A stretch of DNA of 64,000 bases from contig MNCI01003700.1 in the NCBI GenBank assembly GCA_015680685.1, forward strand, positions 119,106 to 183,105. The letters run 5' to 3'. Source of the DNA: Gnetum montanum. Its lineage: Eukaryota; Streptophyta; Gnetopsida; Gnetales; Gnetaceae. The notes below the pieces were generated by a model. It did no database searches and was not told the DNA's origin. It saw only the letters and a list, made by a program, of their open reading frames with translations. Shown here in pieces: positions 46,899 through 57,626 of the stretch; positions within the stretch are counted from its first letter, which is position 1; the number at the start of each line of letters is the position of its first letter. A program made the translations under genes and the position numbers.

Positions 46899-46950
46899 TG
46901 GCGCCATTTTCGGGGACGGTGCTAATTATCTCGATTAGTCATATCATACA
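46899..46950 (+). other. G5 primer-binding site and leader motif
   Basis: TGGCGCCATTTTCGGGGAC (46899-46917), close to the Asp-tRNA complement, then GGTGCTAATTATCTCGATTA, the leader shared with G3, G4 and G6. Confidence 0.72.
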
Positions 46951-47035
46951 AGGTCGCTATATCAGAATTAATGATATATATTTTAGAAAAAAATAATTAC
47001 AAACCACATACAAATTCACACACTATTGCACAACC

Positions 47036-48834
47036 ATGCCTCTCCTACAAGGCTCCGATAATGTCACATCTAGTGAGGTAATTCATTGGAGAACCAACAA
47101 ATTATATAACAATGAATATTGGAGCATGCAACCTGAGGTGGGGGTTTCTTATAAATGTAAACGAAGGCAACATCGTCCCAATGCATGAAAGCATACTTAC
47201 TCGATGATGATGAACCCCTACTGGCCACCACAAGCCTAACGCAAATACAAGTGGTTTTTCAAATCTCCCATAGGCATCGTAAAGAGAGCTGCCTACCCAA
47301 GCTCAATTTAAGCAACTTTCCCAATTTCTCAGGAGGCTATGACTTAGATCCACAACAACATTTACAAGACTTCTATGATGCTTGTGCATGGAACAACATT
47401 GATAACAGTTGAAAAAAACTCAAGCTCTTTCCTATGACACTCGTTGGCTAAGAAAAAGTATGGTATAGATTGTTAAAACCAAATTCAATTTGACATTGGG
47501 AAATAATGGTAAAACTCTTTAATGAAAGATATCAAAATTTTGCAAGAGTGTCAACCTTGAGAAAACAAATCCAAGAGTGGAAACAAGCATAACATGAACT
47601 CTTGGAGATGGCCTTAGAAAGATATTATGTACTATTAAACAATTGTCCAGGCCATGAGTTCTCTGAGGAAAGGCTAATGTACCATATCATTGATGGGCTT
47701 CGTGATGAAACAATAGAGATCCTAGGGATGTATGCCCAAGGTCAACTATACGAACTATGAACCCATCAATTCCAAGAACTTATTAAGCGGGTAGCAAAAG
47801 AAGGAGGAGAAATGGCTAGATGGGAGAGTGTTGAAAAACATCAATGGGACCAAAATATCAACTTAATATAGGTCCATAATCACAAAAATGAGAAATCAAC
47901 CTATCTCAAGGAGGAAGAACCATCTTTGCCAGTACAATAATCATTAGAGGAAATCGAGGCAAAGANAAGGGCAAATGCCCAATCTTGTTACATTTATATG
48001 AGAATTGGGGAAGCACGTTACACCCAAAGTTCATATAAAGATACTATGTTTGATCATAGTGGCAATAATCTTAGTCATGGGGGAAGCCACCTGTAAACTG
48101 GGGACACCCTTAATATCATCCGAATCCAAATGCTTATCTAGTTCAACATCCTGTTTCCCCGACTAGGTCAACATACTCTATCTCACTACATTATTATTCT
48201 CCTCAGTACTATCAACCCATGTCCTCAACACAACCACCACCTTGTGTATGTTACACTTCTCCTAAATTTCAACATTCTCATCCTTTCCCTCCTTCTACAT
48301 CACCACCAATTGTTCTTGAAGTGTTTGCATCATAGAAACAACCCACAAACATTACTTATGTTGCTATTACCAATAGCAGTGAGAGACCTCCTCAACATCA
48401 AAGGCATCCCTTCTTTAGACATGACCGTAGAACGGGACAACATAGTTCAAAGGCCACTACATTCTCCAACTCAGCATAAGTCCAACACTATGGTGCATCC
48501 TTCTCCTCGAACCCAATGCCTCATGTTACTTCATCAAGGCCACCAATTAACACTCCAACAACCATATGACCCAATGATTACAGCCATGGAGGGTGACATC
48601 CCGATCCTTGCATGCCATATTATGGTCTCAAGTATCATAGTGGGTCAACTCTTTACTCGGGAACCACATCTTATAAATTTCCCCACTATGCTTACTATAA
48701 TTAGGTGTGTGAACCCCAATGGGGTAAGTATGAATAAGTTTCGATATTTCCAACATGTAAGGATCCTCATATTTCATTTATTAATCCTTGACATACTCAA
48801 CCATTTAGTTATGGGGGATATGCCCCATTCTAAT
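47036..48834 (+). pseudogene. gag: G5 Gag
   Basis: ATG at 47036 (MPLLQGSDNVTSSEVIHW). After a shift the 75-codon stretch 47185-47412 holds LLATTSLTQIQVVFQISHRH and FSGGYDLDPQQHLQDFYDA. The core continues to YHIIDGL near 47685. A one-base gap (N at 47966) hides about 180 bp with the zinc knuckle, judged from G6. The tail is Pro/Ser/His-rich (HSHPFPPSTSPP, then QHQRHPFFRHDRR) and ends QPFSYGGYAPF with two stops at about 48833. A 199-codon open stretch in another frame over the tail is not the real one. Confidence 0.78.
47966..47966. other. assembly gap (single N) in G5 gag
   Basis: The flanks GAGGCAAAGA and AAGGGCAAATGCCC align to G6 positions about 63211 and 63027, so roughly 180 bp are missing. 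Confidence 0.7.
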
Positions 48835-50235
48835 AACAAGTAGGATTAATAAATATTTTTCATTTTCTTTAATTTTAATTTTTTTTTTGTTTTCCAGTTT
48901 TTCATTTTTCAATTTCTTATTTTATCTTTTTGTCTTTTTATCTTTTTATAATTAATCTCATCTGTGAATAAAACACTCATGTGGATAATTAGTTATGGTG
49001 TGTTCTATGTTATCAAGTCTCAAGTGATCAATTATTTGGATAGTGAGCCCATTACACCCACTCATCCATTCTACAAATAAGAGGTTCTATTAGAGGATAC
49101 AGTGATATTCTTGACATTATTAAAACTTAAAATTAATTTTTTGTTCATTGTACCCAGAATGAAGAGGGATGGACCAAGAGGGAATGATTAGGATGTGATA
49201 TCAAGGGGAATGGCAGATTCTCTTTGGTGACATCTGTTAGAGTTATCATCCAAAGTGGTTGTACTAAGATCCTTGTAGATCTAATGCAAAATGGGAGTAA
49301 GAGTAATCATAAGGCACTTAAAAATCCAATGTTGTTCTAGGGGGTTCCACTGGAAAGACATGCATCCATCCCTAAGGGTTGGCGGCTTCCCTAGATTTAG
49401 CAATCAAAAAGAAAAAAAATCAAAAAAAAAAGAAAAAAAGAAGAAAAAAGAGAAGAAAAAGTGCCACAAAGAAAAAATCACTCCTCCCTTGAACAAAATG
49501 CCAAGTGATCATACACCTTGTTGTTCTAGTACTCTCATAGTCACTCATCATGGGATGAAATAATGTGGTGTCACTGATAAGAGGAATGGACTTGGTCCTA
49601 ATCTTGGAATGATGAGTTAATGACACATTAATCATGCCTTACACATAGGATTCATTGTGCCTTGGGTTAGTTGCCTCATGTCCCAATCTCTACAATCCCT
49701 TCTATAGTCTGTCTCATCTGGCTATTCATGTAATTGTAGCTTGTGTCTTGTGTAGCATGGAATTCTTACCTCATTCTAGTGATACTTACATGTGTGTGTT
49801 TTGTGGAACTAGTGTGGATTACATTTAACCCTTCTAGTGCCTACAGACATTTTTAAGTGTGGTTACGCAAGGGCATTATAGGTTGGAACCTGCTTTGGGA
49901 AGGACCCACTTATGTAATTTTTTGTAATTTTCACTCATAACACATCTTTTGCACACCATGTATTACCCTCGGCATATTTTCAAATGATATTCTTTCCCTT
50001 ATTACTATCCCTCCGATTCAAATGTTCCTATGAACCATCACATAGCCTTTTTCTCCCCCTTACCATCTGAGGTCCTTATTGATAAATTCCATACCATCAT
50101 AATTTTCATGCCTTTAGAACTAGTTGAATTACCCTGGAACCCTTTAACACTCAACCAGATGTCCATAGTTTACATTTTTTAATTTCAAAAAAATATTACA
50201 AATTTGGTATACTCTATAAAGTTTCCTAACTTCGA
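48835..50235 (+). other. G5 noncoding region between gag and ORF3 promoter
   Basis: Contains a T-rich run near 48880, GGTTGGCGGCTTCC (49378), an A/G-rich tract (49410-49462), and the conserved block CTTTGGGAAGGACCCACTTA (49893-49912). Shared with G4 and G6. No coding domain. Confidence 0.5.
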
Positions 50236-50333
50236 TAGGTTGCAATATCGCGTACATGATATCATAGCCGACATGATATCATGTTCACGCTATTGCGTAC
50301 ATGATATCGTATCCAAATATATATATATAAGTG
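50236..50333 (+). promoter_or_regulatory. internal U3-like promoter upstream of G5 ORF3
   Basis: GCAATATCGCGTACATGATA (50252), ACATGATATCATGTTCACGC (50270), ATTGCGTACATGATATCG (50292), then the TATA-rich AAATATATATATATAAG (50317-50331). Same palindrome family as the G5 and G6 LTR arrays. About 490 bp upstream of the ORF3 ATG. Confidence 0.55.
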
Positions 50334-50500
50334 ACCCCCTATGCTAATCAACATTATTTGCAACTGTTCACGTGGGGAAAGTTTTTCAAATTTCTCTCTA
50401 CGACTCATGATTGCACTTCTCTTGCTTTCATATTCATAACTTGCTTGTTGGTACTCTGATTTTCATTCTGTTTGAACCTACTTGAACCTAGAGTGTTTAG

Positions 50501-50517
50501 TTTAGTCATGGAGGAGG
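50501..50517 (+). other. polypurine-like motif upstream of ORF3 (G5)
   Basis: TTTAGTCATGGAGGAGG, matching TTTAGTCATGGGGG at the 3' LTR of the same element. Confidence 0.45.
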
Positions 50518-50581
50518 TGCACATGCCAAATAGTGCATAATTTTTTTGAAATTCATCATCACCTGAAGGATATTATTAAGG

Positions 50582-50814
50582 GTAATTAGTTATAAAATTA
50601 AGGATAAATGCACCAAAAATAATTTCATCTCCTTAGTTATACTAGGAAACTAGATTTGGAAACCACCTAAGCAAAGAGGATTAAATATTATAATATTTTA
50701 GGGACATTTTAATTAATGTCACATGGAGATAAAGAAAATTAATTAAGGCAAGCAATAAGGTATAACCTAACTTTGGTAACAACCTTACTAACAATTGGCC
50801 TTGTGTGATTACAG
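50582..50814 (+). other. candidate 5'-UTR intron of G5 ORF3
   Basis: Donor AAGG|GTAATT (50582) and acceptor TTGTGTGATTACAG|ATGG (ends 50814), with a branch-like CCTTACTAAC 28 bp before. 233 bp; sites conserved in G6. Confidence 0.55.
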
Positions 50815-51582
50815 ATGGCCTCGAAATGCAGACAACAGGATGGTCCTGCTCAAGGTGTGATCAAGTGACCTAGGAGAGGTGAAGGGAAAGTTCTTGCCAA
50901 ACAACATGCAGAGAAAGAAGAATAATTATTTAGTATCCATCAAGAAGACCCTACCACTATACAATCAAGGTAGGTAGAAGGAGGAGCTACTATAGTGTTT
51001 GAATAGAAATGACATCTCACATTTCCCCAGGATCCTATTCAAGCCATTCATGAAAGGTCCATATTAACTGTAGTGATCATGGAATTAAACTTTGGACCTT
51101 TTGTAGAATTTTCTCTAGAGGTTGTTATGGATCACGTCAAAGGGTCCCCATTGTGGCCTAACCTCTTTGAAAGTGGTGCCTAGTACTTAGGGGAAACATA
51201 CCAATTTTGGCACAACAAAGAAGAAGGCACCATGGTTAACATTTGTGGTGTGACTATTGATTTCTTTGTTCAAGCCATTTTGGAAGTATTAAACCTTCTG
51301 AATATAGGGCTAAAGGTTGCTCAAAACTAGCTAGACACTTTCAGAACCAAGCAACTTAATAAACTATTGACAGAGAATAAAAGGGTGGCAGAAGAAAAAG
51401 AGAAGGCTATCTAGGATGCCTCTATGGAACAAGGACAAACTTATGCACACGCCAAGGCACTTAAGGCCTTACAAGAGGATAAACTCTAGGCCATACTCCA
51501 ATTCCATCAAATATCAAGATCTAGAGTGCAAGACAAGGGAAAGAAACCCATGGAGGAGCCACCACCACTAGGAACTACATGA
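50815..51582 (+). pseudogene. G5 ORF3, internally deleted
   Basis: ATG 50815 (MASKCRQQDGPAQG) to TGA 51582, 256 codons in one frame but with internal stops. N-terminal FVEFSLEVVMDHVKGSPLWP and YLGETYQFWHNKEEGTMVNI match G6. After VLNLLNIGLKVA the sequence jumps to LDTFRTKQLNKLLTENKRV and ALKALQED, matching the G6 coiled coil about 340 residues later. It then jumps to the C-terminal KGKKPMEEPPPLGTT. Two large deletions have removed most of the globular domain and coiled coil. Confidence 0.72.
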
Positions 51583-51740
51583 GTTCCACCCAATCTTGTA
51601 GTTATAGGATGTTATTTTTCATTCTTTGTGTTGTGTCTCAATTTTTTTTTGATTCCACATTGCGGCATGAATCCATTCTAGTCAATCAATAATCTCATAC
51701 CTATCCACTGTGTAATCAATGGAGATTGTTCTCACTTTAA

Positions 51741-51774
51741 CTCGAGGATGAGTTTTCATTTAGTCATGGGGGTA
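51741..51774 (+). other. G5 polypurine tract region
   Basis: CTCGAGGATGAGTTTTCA (51741) followed by TTTAGTCATGGGGGTA (51759-51774) abutting the LTR. Confidence 0.65.
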
Positions 51775-52620
51775 TGATGAGTCATGAATTTGGCCATGAT
51801 TTTGCACCCATGATATCATGTACACAATATCATAGCCTAGACGTGATATCACGTACATGATATCACAACCTATCTCCTCATTTATAAATAAGTGGTGGGT
51901 AGATTTGGTAAAATTTTTTTAAGTTTTTTAGGTTTTTAATATTAAGGTAGGAACCTTTTATTGATTTTTCCTCCCAACCCTTTCTCCTAGTGCATGCCTG
52001 TAGTGTGATGATTGTAATTGTACAGCATCCTTATTCGAGTGTGACATACTTGGACATGCACATGATTGGCAATAAAGATCGAGATTACTTCATCATTGCA
52101 GCATCCACTTAGCTTAATTATTTAATTGTTATTGTTATTTATTGCTTTCTTAGTTAATATCTCTCTATCCTTATCTCCTAGTAATGTGGAATGAGTACGA
52201 ATTAATCAAAAACATTTAAGTGTGACTACTTGGTAACCTAGTAGCATACCTAGGCCATGCACTTGGTAATCCTAGTGGTAGTCATGCATGAGGTCCAAGA
52301 TGTGTACAAATGATTAAGAAACAGATGCTTATCGCACTTAGGCTAGTTTAGATTCTCTCTCATCCTCTCTCCTAGCTTAGTTGATATTATTTCCCATCAT
52401 ACCCAAGAGTAGCATTAGTGTAGGAACACATCATACACCTCACTCTAGACTAAACCATACATAAAAAAGCTAATACTAGTCCATGTGGGAAGATAACAAA
52501 TTGCAATCTACCAGTAACTGTCTAGATACCACAAATAGTTCATCTGAGGAGTTCGACCAAATTGTGCATGAAACACTTGTATTCATATGGTTGAGTGTAG
52601 GGGTACCTCACCACTCATCA
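51775..52620 (+). repeat. G5 3' LTR
   Basis: TGATGAGTCATGAATTTGG ... CACCACTCATCA. TATA box TTTATAAATAAG at 51880-51891. G3 RT resumes at the next base. Confidence 0.92.
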
Positions 52621-53060
52621 GTTTCTCCCACTGCTTTTCAATGTTTTTTCTTAAGCATCTTTCAATAGCAAATTGGTAGTGGAGTGAAAGTCTTTATGAA
52701 TGACTTCTCCACTAATGATGCTACATTCAAGAAAGCCTTGGATCACCTTGAGCAAGTACTCAAAATATGTATGGAAATAAATTTTAGCCCCAATTAGCAA
52801 AAAAGCCAACTCATGATCCAAGTAGGTCTTGTATTGGGGCATAGAATTCTATAAGAAGGGATTGAGGTAGATCCTGAAAAGACAAGGGTCATCCAAGGAA
52901 TCATCCACCAACCAAAAATCATTAGAGATGGTTAGTCATTCCTTAGACACACTAGATACTATTGAAAATTTATAGAGAATTTCTCTAAGATCACAAAATC
53001 ATTGGTCAAGCTAATGAATAAAGATGCTCCATTCATCTTGACCAAAGAATGTGAAAATGC
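52621..53060 (+). pseudogene. G3 reverse transcriptase, second part
   Basis: Continues the broken palm: PTAFQCFFLSIFQ, then VKVFMNDFSTNDATF at the YxDD box (M-N-D, first catalytic Asp lost), LDHLEQVLKIC, GLVLGHRIL, and the connection EVDPEKTRVIQGI and FIENFSKI (about 52980). Same order as G2. Confidence 0.86.
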
Positions 53061-53510
53061 ATTCTAAAGCCTCAAGAAGAATCTTATAGAGACTTTAATT
53101 ATACAAGCACCTAATTGGTCCAAACTATTTCATATATGAAAGATTCATCTAATTATGCCTTGGAATATGTGCTTATGAAGTTGGATGACAAGACACATTC
53201 ATATTACATCCACTATGTAAGTCGAAGAATTGTGGGTGCACAGTTGAATTACACCACCATAGAAAAAACAACTTATGTCAATGGTGTATGCTTTGGAAAA
53301 GTTCAAAAACTATGTTCTTGGATATAAAGCATTTATACACAAAAACCATAGTGCAATTCACTTTCTAATGAATAAGCCAATGGTGAGCCCTCATGTCATA
53401 TGGTGGCTAGTGATCTTGTAGGAATTCAATCTTATGATGGTAGATCAAAAGAAAACTAAGAATGTGGTTGCTGACCACTTGTCTCAATTGCACTAGGACA
53501 ACAAAGAGGA
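53061..53510 (+). pseudogene. G3 RNase H
   Basis: The first catalytic motif is damaged by a shift (SNYALEYVLMKLDDKTHSYY at 53148). AQLNYTTIEKTTYV, YKAFIHKNHSAIHFLMNKP (DH changed to NH) and KNVVADHLSQLH follow. Confidence 0.8.
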
Positions 53511-53559
53511 GGAAAGCCCACTATCTAATTAGTTTCCTGATGAACTCCTCTTTGTTGGG

Positions 53560-54770
53560 GCTTTAACTAAACATTTGCCCACTAATCCTAAATGGTACGA
53601 TGACATTCTTAGCTATCTTTTCACTCAAGAGATGCCACAAGGATTGGACCATTGGAAGAAACAATAGTTTCTTCACTAGGTGAAATGCTTCATGAAGATC
53701 AACAAGCACCTCTAGAAGATGTGCATCAATGTCCTTGTTCATTGGTATGTTCCTGATACTGATCAACTATGCATTCTCTAGGATGCTCATGAGGGTCCTT
53801 GTGGAGGCCACTATGCTAGGAGATGCAAAACCATTAAAATCTTGATGGCAAGGTATTATTGGCTAATAATTTTCAAGGGTGCTCACTAATTTTTCCACTA
53901 TTGTAAAGGTTGCCAACAAGATGGTGGAATGACTGCTTAAATGAAGGAACCTCAGTAGTGGATTTAACCATTGGAACCCTTTGACATCTGGGTCATTGAC
54001 TTCATGAATCCCATCATGCCCATGTCAAATGGAAAGGCATACATCATAGTCATCATTAACTACTATACCAAATGGGCATAAGCAACAGTTGTCACTAACT
54101 GTACATCTTCTACTACTACTTAATTTGTACAACAAAATGTTGTAAATAGGTTTGGTATGCCATGGACATTAATTTATAATAATGAAACCTACTTTATAGG
54201 CACTACCTTTTAAAAGCTCATGCAGCACTTGGAGGTTGAGCATAAATTAACAACACCTTGTCATCTCCAAGCCAATGGTCAAGCTAAGGTTACAAATCAG
54301 GAAATCACTAAGATCTTAATAAGACCATTAGCAAATATAGGAGATAATAGAGCAAAAAATTCAATGATTCCCTTTGGACCTATCACTCAACATAGAAACT
54401 CCCTATATGCTATTCTTCCTTGGAGTTGGTTTATGAAAAATTACCAACTCTAGCTATTTAATCAACATCCTATGACCTTGACCTTGACTTAAGTCTAGCA
54501 CAAAAAGAAAAATTAATAAATCTAAATCTACTAGATGAGAATTGATTGGTGTCATATCACAAGTTGCACAAGGCATTTAACAAAAAATTCCATGACCTTA
54601 GAATTAGGAAAGTTAAATTTTAGCTTGGAGATAAGGTCCTCTACTAGAACTCGATACATGTACCTCAACAAATTATGTTTTAAACATTGTGGGAAGGACC
54701 TTATATCATTTATACAAATTTTTCTTCTAGGGCCATGTTAATCTACAAACCTAAGAGCCCAAATAAGAAG
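53560..54770 (+). pseudogene. G3 integrase
   Basis: Zinc-binding part DAHEGPCGGHYARRCK (about 53782) and a damaged C-x-x-C; core KAYIIVIINYYTKWA (about 54038; first Asp is Asn), TLIYNNETYF (about 54169; second Asp is Asn), then QANGQAKVTNQEITKIL (54264; Glu replaced by Lys). All three catalytic positions are lost. C-terminal remnants reach 54770. Confidence 0.84.
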
Positions 54771-56276
54771 TAGTTGATCAACACAATAAGTCAAACATTT
54801 CCATGAGCCTAAGTAAGTTAGTGCAACAAATGCCTCATGGGATAGACAACCACACTCAATCTTCTAGATCTCTTCCTTTCAACTTAGTCATGGGGGAGAT
54901 GGTCATCCATGCTAACTATATAATTGGCTCCTTAGTTCTTCATCTTTTTGTTTTACATGTTTTTTTTACACATTGTTATTTTTACAACTTTTTGTTTTAC
55001 GCCTTCTTTATCTTACATCTTTTTATTTTTACATTACTAATTTTTTCCAATCTTTGTTTTACAACATCGTTAGTACATGTCATTTTTCTTAAATATTTTA
55101 TAATTTCCTGTATATTTTTCTTTATTTTGGTATGATTTTCTTACTGTGTTTTAATAATAACATACCTTATTACCAATTAGGTACAATGTGGTTTATTTGA
55201 TGTGGGCATGTGTTATCTAGTTACTTAATTATTGGTGTCTATATTCTAGATTTAAATTTTATTATTGATAACTAGGACATGGTTTCTTATTCATGACATA
55301 GGCAATGAGACCAAAATATCCACCCATCCACAAGACTCTATGGTTTTCTTTGTTCTAGAAGTATGAGGTCCCTTTTTCATTAATAAAACTTTAACAAATT
55401 GGTAACCTTGGTAGTTTCTAGACTTGGAAAGGATTCAAAGGTTTGAACAGGGTATGACTTCAAGGGAACTTGGTACCTTTTATGCCTTTTTTCTTACTTG
55501 GGTGCATGTGTGTTTTCATGGACTTTTTATCATTCTGTGTCAACCAATAACAAAAAGCTAAATCAATCTTCACATGGTATGGTTCTCATTAAAATAATTA
55601 TGAAAAAATGATGGGAGTTCAAAGAACACCCCTTAGACAAAATAAATAGGCTACAAGCACTAGTTATGGGTGTAGAAAGACATGTTACCCATGCCTAAAG
55701 ATCCCCTCTAACTAAGGCCCTTTCTCACTTCCTACTTCTCTTTTCTTCTTAAAATAAGGAGTGGTGGTTGTTCTGTGGGAGCACTCTTATGTCTCATAGG
55801 GGTGGAGTGGTCTTAGATGGCAATGTGAAGTTACTGAATGTGGTTGGTTTTGGTTTTTACTAAGGATGGATTTTATTAGATCACTTAACCACAAAAACTC
55901 ATAAGGGACTTTATGTGATCCTAATCAAGAACTCCATTTCACTTTCTCTCTCATCCATCTATGCTTTCCATGCCTTACCTCATTGTTGATGTTCATGTTC
56001 TTGTTTGATGTGTTGAAATTCTTAGGTAGTTTCTTTTGCATTTTCGTACTTAACTTTCTGTAACCATTAATCACCCATGTGGCCCACAGACTCATTGGTT
56101 TGAGGTTATGCAAGGGCAACAAGAGGCATGTACCTACTTTGGGAAGGACCCACTTACATACCTTTTTGTTGGATTAGCTAAGTTCTTTATCCTTAGAAAT
56201 TCTTACAATCAAATCCTTTTGTGTGCCCCATCAATCACATCCAATTGTGTGCATCTTTATAGTGGTTTTTCAATAA

Positions 56277-56314
<38 letters not shown>

Positions 56315-56463
56315 TGTTGTGAATTCTTTAAACCTCTTCAAGCATTTCATCGCATTTGGGCATTTTAGAATTTAATAATGCACCATCTATCCATTTCACC
56401 CCATTTTTCAATCTTCTTACTACCACTATGAAAGGAATCAATCCACCATAATCAGAACCTAGC
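54771..56463 (+). other. G3 noncoding region after pol
   Basis: CTTAGTCATGGGGGAGAT (54883-54900), a T-rich run 54940-55140, a stretch related in reverse to G2 18000-18700, the conserved block CTTTGGGAAGGACCCACTTA (56137-56156), and a CT microsatellite (56281-56311). Interrupted by G6 at 56464, about where the G3 internal promoter would be expected. Confidence 0.6.
56281..56311. repeat. (CT)n microsatellite
   Basis: About 15 uninterrupted CT units. Confidence 0.95.
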
Positions 56464-57455
56464 TGATGAGTGGCGAGGTACCCCTACACTCAACCATATG
56501 AAACAAGCATCGCACGCGTGATCCGGTCGAACTCCGCAGATGGACTAGTTGTGGCACCTAGATAGTTAGCCTTAGGTCGCAGTTCGCTGTCTTCCCATCT
56601 AGACTAGTTTTGCATATGTCACGTATGGTTTAGTCTAGATGAGGTGTATGATGTGTTCCTAATTATAATGCTACTCCTAAAGGCAATGGAAAAGAATATT
56701 AACTAAGCTAAGCTAAGAGACAAAGGGTAAGAAAATCTAATCTAGCCTAAGTGCGACGAGCAACCGATTCCTTGATCAACCGTACACATCTTGGACTTCG
56801 TGCATGACAGCCACATTGACTACCAAGCATAGGTCTAGGTACGCCACTGGGATTACCAAGCGCAGACCCCAAATACGCCACTGGGTTACCAAGCGTAGAT
56901 CCCCCTAGCTACACCACTCGGCTACCAAGCAGTCACACTTAAATGCTCGTAATCAAGTCGTACTCGTTCCGCTTCTAGGAGTTTAAGGGTGAGAAACTAA
57001 TCGCGATGAGCAACTGATTCCTTAACTAGCTATACACACCCATAGATGCTCGTAGTCAAGTCGTACTCACACCGTGCTATGAAAGTAATAAATAACATTG
57101 AATAAATAAAAAACAAATAAACTAAGTGAATGCTGCAATGATGAAGTAATCTCGATCTTTATTGCTGGTCATGTGCATGTCCAAGTATGGCACACTCGAA
57201 TAAAGACACCGTACAATTACATTCACCACACTGCGGGCAGACACGGGAAAAATTCTAACTCTGGAGGGATCAAACTGCCAGAGCTTCGCTACTCTAAAAC
57301 TAGGATCCCGAACAAGGGAGAGCTGCCTCTTATTTATAGACATGGCAGCGGACTGCGATATCGCATACGCGATATCGTAGGGAAGGACGTGATATCGCGT
57401 CGGTTGCGATATCGCGTACGCGATATTGCAGCCCATGCGATATTGCGTCTCATCA
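56464..57455 (-). repeat. G6 3' LTR
   Basis: Plus strand TGATGAGTGGCGAGGTACCC ... GCGTCTCATCA, 992 bp. The start matches 63909-63953. Contains a duplicated ACCAAGCGYAGRYC-type segment (about 56820-56930). Confidence 0.88.
57330..57455 (-). promoter_or_regulatory. G6 U3 palindrome array plus TATA box
   Basis: Near-perfect dyads: GCGATATCGCATACGCGATA (57355), GATATCGCG (57391) and GCGATATCGCGTACGCGATA (57406), then on the minus strand the TATA box TCTATAAATAAGAGG (57341-57327). Best-preserved array in the window. Confidence 0.65.
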
Positions 57456-57493
57456 TATCCGCACGACTGAATAAAAACTCGTCCTCGAGTTAC
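57456..57493 (-). other. G6 polypurine tract region
   Basis: Element sense TAACTCGAGGACGAGTTTTT, then TTCAGTCGTGCGGATA abutting the LTR. The G run is interrupted by C compared with G5. Confidence 0.55.
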
Positions 57494-57626
57494 AAGGAGA
57501 ACAAGCTTCAGTGATTACACAGTGGATAGGTATGGGATTATTAACTGGAAAAAGAAATGGACTAATGCCGCAGTGTGGGAAGACACAACACAGAGAAAAA
57601 ATGCTACTACTACAAAAATGTGGGAC

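Larger units (their letters stand above)
46036..52620 (+). mobile_element. G5: pol-less Athila/Tat-like element (gag + ORF3)
   Basis: LTRs 46036-46897 and 51775-52620. Inserted in the RT palm of G3. Flanks ATTGT and GTTTC do not match, but the host frame has exactly 5 bp more than G2 at this point, as expected of a diverged target duplication. Content: primer site, gag, noncoding stretch, internal promoter, intron, shortened ORF3, purine tract. No pol sequence was found. Confidence 0.87.
32275..56463 (+). mobile_element. G3: Athila/Tat-like element split by G4, G5 and G6
   Basis: Own segments: 32275-35924, 45109-46035, 52621-56463. Joined conceptually they run LTR, primer site, gag, protease, linker, RT, RNase H, integrase, then the noncoding stretch that in G2 precedes ORF3. 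Each break is colinear with uninterrupted G2. G4 sits between protease and RT with flanks ATTAT/ATTGT; G5 sits in the RT palm; G6 sits in the 3' noncoding part. ORF3 and the 3' LTR would lie beyond the window. Confidence 0.88.

Noticed and set aside
48244-48843. 199-codon plus-strand open frame
   Set aside because: It overlaps the G5 Gag tail in a different frame. The true frame matches the G6 Gag tail (HSHPFPPSTSPP, QPFSYGGYAPF), so this one is a shadow.
57405-57430. Palindromic GATATCGCGTACGCGATATC arrays as a CRISPR or replication origin
   Set aside because: Plant nuclear context, no spacers, and fixed placement before LTR and internal TATA boxes; a promoter role fits better.
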